NCBI GenBank assembly: GCA_963711705.1
Contig: CAVQFM010000018.1
Coordinates: 62,001-126,000 of the forward strand
Reading direction: 5' to 3'
Source: RYN-230 sp963711705
Lineage (GTDB): Bacteria > Actinomycetota > Actinomycetes > Streptosporangiales > Streptosporangiaceae
DNA: 64,000 bases
The notes under the pieces were generated by a model. That model was not told the DNA's origin, searched no databases, and was given only the letters and a program-made list of their open reading frames with translations. The translations under genes were made by a program, and so were the position numbers. Shown here one piece after another: positions 1 to 6,166 of this stretch. The stretch's first letter is position 1. Each line of letters opens with the position of its first letter.

Positions 1-481
1 CCGAGCTATGGCCGACCACGGTCCCGCTGGACAGGAAGACGTTATCCCCGACGCGGACGTCGTGCTGCACCGCGGTGTGCTCCTGGATGAACGTATTTTC
101 GCCGATCTCGGCGCTGGGCAGCACGAACGCGTGGCTGCTGACGTAGCTGACGCAGTGGAAACCCGCCTCCTTGACCCCGTCGAACAGCCGCCTGCGCACC
201 CGGTTGAGCTGGGTCAGGGACACGGACACGAAAGCCCGGTATTCCTCCGGCGGGTAGAGCTTCGCGAGTTCCTCGAAGGGGACCAGCGGGAGGCCGCAGA
301 AAGTGTCGGTCGTGATGAACGGGGTTTCCGCGCTAAAGGCGACGACCTCGTGCGGGGAGTCGTAACAGAAATAGTCATAGGCGAGCGAGGCCGTCTCGCC
401 CGTGCCGACGATAACGACGCGCTCGCCCGTGGATTCTGCCTGCAGCGGGTGCCGCCGGCCCCGCACTTGTCCGCCAGCCAT
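1..481 (-). CDS. Sugar O-/N-acyltransferase, hexapeptide-repeat (NeuD-like), 3' end missing
   Basis: The reading frame opens at ATG 481-479 and runs off the left edge with no stop, so about 160 N-terminal residues are seen. After a short basic leader comes a Rossmann-like strand (VVIVGTGETASLAYDYF, about residues 24-40), then a PglD/NeuD-type N-terminal domain. From about residue 120 the left-handed beta-helix hexapeptide pattern begins (VLPSAEIGENTFIQEHTAVQ). Such enzymes acetylate a sugar or nucleotide-sugar amine or hydroxyl using acetyl-CoA. The gene follows the PaaX-type gene on the same strand and lies at the edge of a polysaccharide locus, so modification of a surface sugar is likely. 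A GTG at 490 is an in-frame alternative start; neither start has a clear Shine-Dalgarno sequence. The family call is good; the substrate is unknown. Confidence 0.72.
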   Translation of the reverse strand, partial: MAGGQVRGRRHPLQAESTGERVVIVGTGETASLAYDYFCYDSPHEVVAFSAETPFITTDTFCGLPLVPFEELAKLYPPEEYRAFVSVSLTQLNRVRRRLFDGVKEAGFHCVSYVSSHAFVLPSAEIGENTFIQEHTAVQHDVRVGDNVFLSSGTVVGHSS

Positions 482-509
482 GCGATGCACAATATCGGCC
501 CAGCGCCGT

Positions 510-527
510 GCTTCGCACATGCGAAGC
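510..527. repeat. Perfect 8-bp inverted repeat between two minus-strand genes
   Basis: GCTTCGCA, a 2-nt spacer and TGCGAAGC form a perfect dyad. It lies in the 75-nt gap between the stop of the PaaX-type gene and the start of the acyltransferase. The short spacer and lack of a T-tract suit an operator better than a terminator. Confidence 0.4.
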
Positions 528-556
528 GCTGGCCGGCGTCCTGGCCCGCGGGCCGG

Positions 557-1396
557 TCAGCCGCGGATGACCGACGCGCCGTGCCGCATGGCCGGCGCCT
601 GCAGCTGCTCGTTCAGCTCGGTGAAGAGGTCACCCGCGGTCACCCCGGCCCACTGTGCGGGCAGCAGCTCCAGGGGCAGGCCCGGGTCCAGGTAGGGCAG
701 CCGCTGCCAGGCGATCAGCATCGAGACATATTCGCGGAAGGCCTGCTGGCCGGTGGGGACCTGGCGGGCGAGCCGCCGGGCCAGTGGCCGGTAGCCCTGG
801 ATGAACTGCTGGTACTCGGTGGCCAGCGCATCCAGGTCCCACCACTGCCGGACCTTGGCGGCCAGATCGGAATAGCCCAGGTGATCGGCCTGGAAGATGT
901 CCACGTAGCCGCTCAGGCCGCGCCGGGCCAGGACCTCGGTGGCCTCGCCCGCCAGGTGCCCGGGGGCGAGCCACACCCCGGGCGCCACGGTGCCGAAACC
1001 GAGCCGGGACAGCCTGGTGCGCAGCTCGTGACGCCGGTCCCGCTCGGTTTCCGGTACCGAGAACACGACCAGGGCCCAGCCATCCTTGATCGTGGCCCGG
1101 TGCTGGCCGAAGATCCGGGCGTCACCTTCCCGCAGCACCTCCAGCGACGTGGGGGACAGCGCGTAACCCGCCGCTCCCGCTCGCGGCATGCTGCGCAGCA
1201 GGCCGCGCCGCTTGAGCCGGGACACCGAGGAGCGGACCGCCTGGCCCTCCACGCCGAGGTCGCCCATCAGGCGGACCAGGGACGCGATCGACAGCCAGTC
1301 CTGCTCATCCCGGGCATACAGCCCATAGATGGTGATGATCAGCTGGCGTGGCCGCGGCCCGGCGGGCTGGCCGTCCACCCGGGCCGCTGCGGACAC
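557..1396 (-). CDS. PaaX-family transcriptional regulator
   Basis: This 279-aa protein matches PaaX-type repressors in length and layout. An N-terminal winged helix spans about residues 18-90 (RQLIITIYGLYARD, then a recognition region AVRSSVSRLKRRGLL). A central domain follows (GWALVVFSVPETERDRRHELR), then the PaaX C-terminal domain with YRPLARRLARQ. PaaX of E. coli represses phenylacetate catabolism and responds to phenylacetyl-CoA. Here the neighbour across the promoter region is a FemAB/CoA-ligase cassette and no paa genes are present, so an aryl-CoA-responsive role in this locus is an inference. Palindromes just upstream at 1450-1480 could be its own operator. Confidence 0.85.
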   Translation of the reverse strand: MSAAARVDGQPAGPRPRQLIITIYGLYARDEQDWLSIASLVRLMGDLGVEGQAVRSSVSRLKRRGLLRSMPRAGAAGYALSPTSLEVLREGDARIFGQHRATIKDGWALVVFSVPETERDRRHELRTRLSRLGFGTVAPGVWLAPGHLAGEATEVLARRGLSGYVDIFQADHLGYSDLAAKVRQWWDLDALATEYQQFIQGYRPLARRLARQVPTGQQAFREYVSMLIAWQRLPYLDPGLPLELLPAQWAGVTAGDLFTELNEQLQAPAMRHGASVIRG

Positions 1397-1449
1397 GGTC
1401 CTCCCCCGCTAATGTTGCGCCCGGCGCCAGCCTCGGCCGCGGGCTAGCC

Positions 1450-1480
1450 TTACGCGTTTGCGTAACCCTCGTCGCAAACG
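1450..1480. promoter_or_regulatory. Nested palindromes in the PaaX/FemAB divergent promoter region
   Basis: TTACGC-GTTT-GCGTAA (1450-1465) overlaps CGTTTGCG (1455-1462), which is mirrored by CGCAAACG (1473-1480). The pair sits 54 nt upstream of the PaaX-type start, between divergent genes. That is where an autoregulatory operator would be expected. No binding data can be inferred from sequence alone. Confidence 0.5.
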
Positions 1481-1588
1481 CAGCATACTGCCCGGGGATG
1501 AGATAACCACTCCTTTGGCTTGCGATTGCCATTCCGCGACCCTGATGGTTACAGTCCGAGCCTGGAGCTGACGGAGGAGACCCGAATA

Positions 1589-1609
1589 GTGGAGTCGAGT
1601 GCGGTATGA
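1589..1609 (+). other. Candidate 6-codon leader ORF coupled to FemAB-like gene 1
   Basis: The best Shine-Dalgarno sequence (GGAGGAG, about 1573-1579) is too far from ATG 1606. It is well placed, about 9 nt, before GTG 1589. That GTG reads six codons and ends in a TGA overlapping the ATG of the next gene (ATGA, 1606-1609). This could be a translationally coupled leader, or a one-base frame loss at the true start of the FemAB-like gene. Confidence 0.3.
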
Positions 1610-2613
1610 GCACGGTGGCCACCTGGACGGGCCTGACCAGGCCCTATACCGCTGAGGATGCCGAGGCCTGGGATGACCTGGTAGCGCGGTCGGTCAACGG
1701 GACCATGCTGCACACCCGCCGGTTCCTCGGCTATCACGGGGACCGGTTCCGTGACCGGTCGCTGGTGATCACCAAGTCCAACGGCAAGCTGTGCGGGGTG
1801 CTGCCGGCCGCCGAGGACCCGGCCGATGCAGCCCTGGTGAGCAGCCATCCCGGCCTGACCTACGGCGGCCTGGTCCATGACGGGACGCTGTACGGCGGGC
1901 CGCTGATCCTGGCCTTCCAGGAGATCGCCGCGCAATTCCGGGCGCTCGGCTACCAGCGGCTGCGTTACCGGGCCGTGCCGTCGATCTACCACTCTTCCCC
2001 GGCCGCGGATGATCAGTACGCGCTGTCCCGGCTCGGTGCCGATCAGTACCGCCGCGACCTGGCCGCGGTGATCAAGCTGGCCCGCCGGGGCCGGGTGTGG
2101 TCCGGCCGGAAAGCCTGGCGCAAGCGGGCTGAGGTAGCCGGGGTGTGCGTCGAGGGAGACTGGGCCGACATCGCCGAGTACTGGCGGATCCTGACGGAGA
2201 ACCTGGCCTCCCGGCACGACTCGAAGCCGACGCATTCGCTGGCCGAGATGAGCTACCTGCACGACCGGTTCCCGGACCAGGTCCTGCTGCTCACCGCGAA
2301 GCTCGGCGGCACGCTGGTCGCCGGGAACCTGTTCTTCGTGGAGGGGCCGGTGCTGCAGGCCCGGTACACCGCCACCACCGAAGAGGGCCGGAAGGTATCC
2401 GCCACCGACCTGGTCATCGAGCGGGGCATCGCGCTGGCCGCGGAGCAGGGCTGTGAGTACTACTCGATGGGCACCAGCACCCTGGACGGGGGGCGCTGGC
2501 TCAACGAGTCGCAGTACGCTTTCAAGGTTTCCTTCGGCGGCGGCGGCGTCATCCACGAAACCTGTGAGCTCGACCTGCGGAGCACTCCGGCCGGGCCGGA
2601 AGCGGCCAGCTGA
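1606..2613 (+). CDS. FemAB-like GNAT-fold acyl/aminoacyltransferase 1
   Basis: The 335-aa product is a two-GNAT-domain protein of the FemAB/BioF2-like (Acetyltransf_6) group. The N-terminal half carries DLVARSVNGTMLHTRRFL and the motif SSHPGLTYGGLVHDG. The C-terminal half has HSLAEMSYLHDRFPDQ, then AGNLFFVEGPVLQARYTATTE and YYSMGTSTLDGG. Known relatives attach amino acids from tRNA to cell-wall peptides or act in exopolysaccharide loci. It is a close paralogue of the gene at 4443-5462, with near-identical blocks, and the two flank a CoA ligase. A role in acylating a surface glycan or its lipid-linked precursor is inferred from this context. The start lacks its own good Shine-Dalgarno sequence (see the leader ORF). 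Confidence 0.8.
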   Translation: MSTVATWTGLTRPYTAEDAEAWDDLVARSVNGTMLHTRRFLGYHGDRFRDRSLVITKSNGKLCGVLPAAEDPADAALVSSHPGLTYGGLVHDGTLYGGPLILAFQEIAAQFRALGYQRLRYRAVPSIYHSSPAADDQYALSRLGADQYRRDLAAVIKLARRGRVWSGRKAWRKRAEVAGVCVEGDWADIAEYWRILTENLASRHDSKPTHSLAEMSYLHDRFPDQVLLLTAKLGGTLVAGNLFFVEGPVLQARYTATTEEGRKVSATDLVIERGIALAAEQGCEYYSMGTSTLDGGRWLNESQYAFKVSFGGGGVIHETCELDLRSTPAGPEAAS

Positions 2614-2663
2614 CCGGCGGCTCCCGGCCGGGTGAGGCGAACCAGTCAGGTTGTGCATTTTCC

Positions 2664-2691
2664 TTGACTGCCGTCATTAGCGGGGCATACT
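2664..2691 (+). promoter_or_regulatory. Candidate sigma70-type promoter of the CoA ligase gene
   Basis: TTGACT (2664-2669), a 16-nt spacer and CATACT (2686-2691) lie 36 nt upstream of the GTG start, in a locally AT-richer stretch. The -35 box is near consensus and the -10 box is fair. Confidence 0.5.
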
Positions 2692-2727
2692 GCTCCTTAC
2701 TGGTTTCTCTTCCTGGGGGTCCCGTCC

Positions 2728-4329
2728 GTGAAGCTCTCGCCGTCCGCGCATGCCGACACGTTCTGCCGCGACAACCTCCCGCCTGCTGACCAGTGGCCGA
2801 CGCTCCGCTTTGACCTGCCCGAGCTCCAGTACCCGGAGCGGCTCAACTGCGCCACGGCGCTGCTCGACGAGGTCGCCGCGGCGCACGGGCCGGACCGCCC
2901 ATGCCTGCTGACCGCCGTGGACAGCTGGACCTACGGGGAGCTGCTCATCCGGGCCAACCAGATAGCCCACGTGCTGACCGAGGACTTCGGCGTGCTGCCC
3001 GGGCACCGGGTGCTGCTGCGCGGGCCGAACAACCCCTGGCTCGTCGCGTCCTGGTTCGGTGTGCTGAAGGCGGGCGGCGTCGTGGTCACCACCATGCCCA
3101 TGCTGCGCAGCCTCGAGCTGGGCCCGCTGGCCAAGCTGACCAAGCCGGCCGTGGCTATCTGCGACCACCGGTTCACCGAGGAACTGGCCAGCGCCGCCCC
3201 TGACCTGCCGCTGGTGCCGTACGGCGGGACCAGCGACGGCGACCTGATCAAGCGGTCCGCGGCCAAGCCCGGCACGTTCGCCGACGTGGCCACGGCCGCC
3301 GACGATGTCGCCATGCTGGCCGCCACGTCGGGCACGACCGGCACGCCCAAGGCCACCATGCACTTCCACCGTGACGTGCTGGCCATCGCCGACACGTTCG
3401 GCAAGTACCTGGTGCAGAGCCAGCCGACCGACGTGTTCACCGGGACGCCCCCGCTGGCCTTCACGTTCGGCCTGGGCGGGCTGCTGGTCTTCCCGATGCG
3501 GGCCGGGGCGGCCACGCTGCTGGTGGAGAAGGCCACCCCGGCCGAGCTGGCCGACGCGGTGGCCCGCTTCGGGGTCACCGTGGTGTCCACCTCCCCGACC
3601 GCCTACCGGGCCATGCTGAAGGCGGGCAAGGCCGGCTGCCTGCGCGGGCTGCGCACCGCGGTGTCGGCCGGCGAGCACCTGCCCAAGGGCGTGTGGGAGG
3701 ACTTCTTCGAGCAGACCGGGGTCCGCCTGGTGGACGGTATCGGCAGCACCGAGATGCTGCACGTCTTCGTCGCCGCCACCGGCGACGCCATCCGGCCGGG
3801 CTCGACCGGCACGGCGGTCCCCGGCTACCAGGCGGACGTGCTCGGGCCGGACGGCCGCCCAGCGGCCGACGGCGAGATGGGCCGGCTGGCCGTCACCGGC
3901 CCCACCGGCTGCCGCTACCTGGCTGACCCGCGGCAGGCCGAGTACGTGCAGGACGGCTGGAACATCACCGGCGACACCTACATCCGCGATGCCGACGGCT
4001 ACCTGTGGTACCAGGGCCGCAGCGACGACATGATCGTTTCCGCGGGCTACAACATCGCGCCGGCCGAGATCGAGCGGGCCCTGGAGCTGCACCCGGACGT
4101 GGCCGAGTGCGCCGTGGTGGGCAAGCCCGACGCAGACCGGGGCATGATCGTGCACGCCGCCGTGGTGCTGGCCGACGGGGCCGCCGCCGGTGACCAGAAA
4201 GTCGCCGAGCTGCAGGACTTCATGAAGCAGCGGATGGCACCGTACAAGTACCCGCGGTCCATCGAGTTCGTGGCGGCGCTGCCCAGGACGGCGACCGGGA
4301 AGGTGCAGCGGTTCCGGCTGCGCGGGTAA
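2728..4329 (+). CDS. AMP-forming acyl-CoA ligase, benzoate/2-aminobenzoate-CoA-ligase type
   Basis: The 533-aa ANL-superfamily enzyme starts at GTG 2728. It shows the P-loop TSGTTGTPKATMHFHRD (about residue 204), the A5 motif GSTEMLHVF, the A7-A8 hinge GDTYIRDADGYLWYQGRSDD followed by MIVSAGYNI, and the A10 lysine in TATGKVQRFRL. The opening (FCRDNLPPADQWP) and overall length fit the benzoate/2-aminobenzoate-CoA ligase clade, which adenylates an aryl or short acyl acid and transfers it to CoA. It lies between two FemAB-like transferase genes and near a PaaX-type regulator. It may therefore supply an activated aryl or acyl group for transfer to a glycan; this is inference. Substrate is not readable from sequence. 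Confidence 0.85.
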   Translation: MKLSPSAHADTFCRDNLPPADQWPTLRFDLPELQYPERLNCATALLDEVAAAHGPDRPCLLTAVDSWTYGELLIRANQIAHVLTEDFGVLPGHRVLLRGPNNPWLVASWFGVLKAGGVVVTTMPMLRSLELGPLAKLTKPAVAICDHRFTEELASAAPDLPLVPYGGTSDGDLIKRSAAKPGTFADVATAADDVAMLAATSGTTGTPKATMHFHRDVLAIADTFGKYLVQSQPTDVFTGTPPLAFTFGLGGLLVFPMRAGAATLLVEKATPAELADAVARFGVTVVSTSPTAYRAMLKAGKAGCLRGLRTAVSAGEHLPKGVWEDFFEQTGVRLVDGIGSTEMLHVFVAATGDAIRPGSTGTAVPGYQADVLGPDGRPAADGEMGRLAVTGPTGCRYLADPRQAEYVQDGWNITGDTYIRDADGYLWYQGRSDDMIVSAGYNIAPAEIERALELHPDVAECAVVGKPDADRGMIVHAAVVLADGAAAGDQKVAELQDFMKQRMAPYKYPRSIEFVAALPRTATGKVQRFRLRG

Positions 4330-4442
4330 CCGCCGCGGACCCGCGCCCGGCCGCGACGGAATTGCCAGCTTACGAGCGGGTGGCTACACTCCCCGGCGGG
4401 CAACCCTTTGCGGGGACCAGGGGCAGGTAGGGGGCACACGCG

Positions 4443-5462
4443 GTGGCAGCGGAGCTCATCCGGGGCTACGGTCCCGGCGACGCGGATGCCTGGGACGATC
4501 TAGTCGCCCGTTCGGTGAACGGGACCATGCTGCACACCAGGCGCTACCTCTCTTACCACGGTGAGCGGTTCCGGGACCGGTCGGTCCTCGTCACCAATTC
4601 CCGGGGCTGGCCCATCGGCGCCTTCCCGGCCGCCGACGACCCGGCCAGCACCTCCGTGGTGACCAGCCATCCCGGCCTGACCTACGGCGGGCTGGTGCAC
4701 GACGGCTCGCTGACCGGCGCGTCGATGATGCGCGTGCTGACCGCGATCGCCGCGCACTACCGGGACCTCGGCCTGGACCGGCTGCGCTACAAGGCGCTGC
4801 CAGAGATCTACCAGGCCCGGCCCGCCGCGGACGATCTGCACGCGCTGTACCGGCTGGGCGCCAGCCGGTACAGCTGCGATCTGGCCGCGGCGATCAGCCT
4901 GTCCGCCCGGGGCCGGGTGGCGGCCAGCCGCCGGCAGCGGCGCCGCCGCGCCGAGGCGGCGGGCGTCCGGGTCGGCGAAGGGTGGCCGGATGCCGCCGCG
5001 TACTGGCAGGTGCTCGAGGGCAACCTGGGCCGGCGGCACGGCGCGGCGCCCACCCATTCGCTGGCCGAGATCGAGTACCTGCACGACCGGTTCCCCAAGG
5101 AGATCATCCTGATCACCGCCAGAATCGGCGATGAACTGGTGGGGGGCAACCTGTTCACCGCCGAGGGCCCGGTGCTCCAGGTCCGGTACACGGCCACCAC
5201 CGAGACGGGCCGCGCCGTGTGCGCCACCGACCTGGTGGTGGAGCGGGGCATCGCCCTGGCCAGCGAACTGGGCTGCCGGTACTTCTCATTCGGCACCAGC
5301 ACGATGCAGGCCGGGCACGAGCTGAACGAGGCCCAGTACGACTTCAAGATCTCATTCGGCGCCGGGGGGGTCACCCACGACAGCTACGAACTCACGCTCG
5401 ACTTAGCCCCGCCCTCCGGCGGACACTCCGCCCCCGCCAGCTCCCAGCCTGACGTGCGATAA
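4443..5462 (+). CDS. FemAB-like GNAT-fold acyl/aminoacyltransferase 2
   Basis: The 339-aa paralogue of the protein at 1606-2613 starts at GTG 4443. It shares the blocks DLVARSVNGTMLHTRRYLSY, TSHPGLTYGGLVHDG, HSLAEIEYLHDRFPKE, and GGNLFTAEGPVLQVRYTATTE. The duplication is old enough for about a third of positions to differ, yet the motif spacing is the same. The two paralogues may act on different acceptors or as a pair. The gene lies downstream of the CoA ligase, after a 113-nt gap. The C-terminal tail (PPSGGHSAPASSQ) is low complexity. Confidence 0.8.
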   Translation: MAAELIRGYGPGDADAWDDLVARSVNGTMLHTRRYLSYHGERFRDRSVLVTNSRGWPIGAFPAADDPASTSVVTSHPGLTYGGLVHDGSLTGASMMRVLTAIAAHYRDLGLDRLRYKALPEIYQARPAADDLHALYRLGASRYSCDLAAAISLSARGRVAASRRQRRRRAEAAGVRVGEGWPDAAAYWQVLEGNLGRRHGAAPTHSLAEIEYLHDRFPKEIILITARIGDELVGGNLFTAEGPVLQVRYTATTETGRAVCATDLVVERGIALASELGCRYFSFGTSTMQAGHELNEAQYDFKISFGAGGVTHDSYELTLDLAPPSGGHSAPASSQPDVR

Positions 5463-5723
5463 TGGGCTAGTCGAGTGACATTTGCCGATCCGTCTCACCC
5501 ACCCCGCATGGTAGGGTCTTGATGCGATTTGACGGCTGCGCAGCGGGTGTGGGCTGTACTCAGCGCGCTGGCCAGCGGCCAGCTTTCCGGGCTGGCGGTC
5601 GTTGCCTGGTCCTGACCGATCCCAGCTGGCCAGGCTGGAACGAAATGGTGGTGTCCTCCCTGCCTGCCGCGGCCGGGCCCGGTTCCCCCGGGCTTGCCTG
5701 ATCTGCCTGGGGGTTGGCGTACC

Positions 5724-6010
5724 TTGACTTCTTCCGCGCGCGGCATGATGCCTGCCGATGACCCGGGCCCGGGTCGCGGTGGCATGCCCGGCGGCGGGTC
5801 AGGTCACGGCGGTCGCGGCGGCGGGTCAGGTCACGGCGGTCGCGGCGGCGGGCCCGGTTACAACGGCCGTGGCGGCGGCGGAGGCTATCCCGGTCACGGC
5901 GGCGGGTCCGGCTACGACGGGAACGGCGGCGGATCCGGCCACGACGGCCATGGCGGCGGATCCGGGCACGACGGAACGGCGGCGGGCCCGGCCACGACGG
6001 GAACGGCGCT
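5724..6010 (+). other. Gly/His/Asp-repeat N-terminal coding segment of the flippase, separated by a one-base frameshift
   Basis: From TTG 5724 (or ATG 5745) an open frame encodes a tail with repeats such as GGGSGHGGRGGGSGHGG and YDGNGGGSGHDGHGGG. At about 5970-5975 the repeat loses one G (gacggaacgg where earlier copies have gacgggaacgg). The same repeat theme (NGGGPGHDGNG) then continues in the frame of the flippase at 6167-9139. The flippase frame has no usable start before GTG 6167, which lies inside its first membrane segment. The natural start is therefore most likely here. Gly-rich cytoplasmic tails of this kind are not part of the flippase family. Confidence 0.55.
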
Positions 6011-6166
6011 GACCGGCCGACCCGGACCGGCACCTACGGCCACCACCGGCCCCCGCAGGGCCGGCGCCGCGCCAAGCGCCCGCTGACCCGCCGGATCGGC
6101 GGCGGGATCGGCCGGATCTTCCTCGACGCGGTCTCCGCCCGGTCCGGCACCCTGGTCATCGGGCTG

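Noticed and set aside
8..1447. Long plus-strand open frame of 479 codons
   Set aside because: It lies antisense to the acyltransferase and the PaaX-type gene, has no domain or Shine-Dalgarno sequence, and is the usual high-GC antisense shadow.
1606..5462. Exosortase/PEP-CTERM locus
   Set aside because: The FemAB and CoA-ligase pairing recalls such loci, but no exosortase-like membrane protein or PEP-CTERM target is present.
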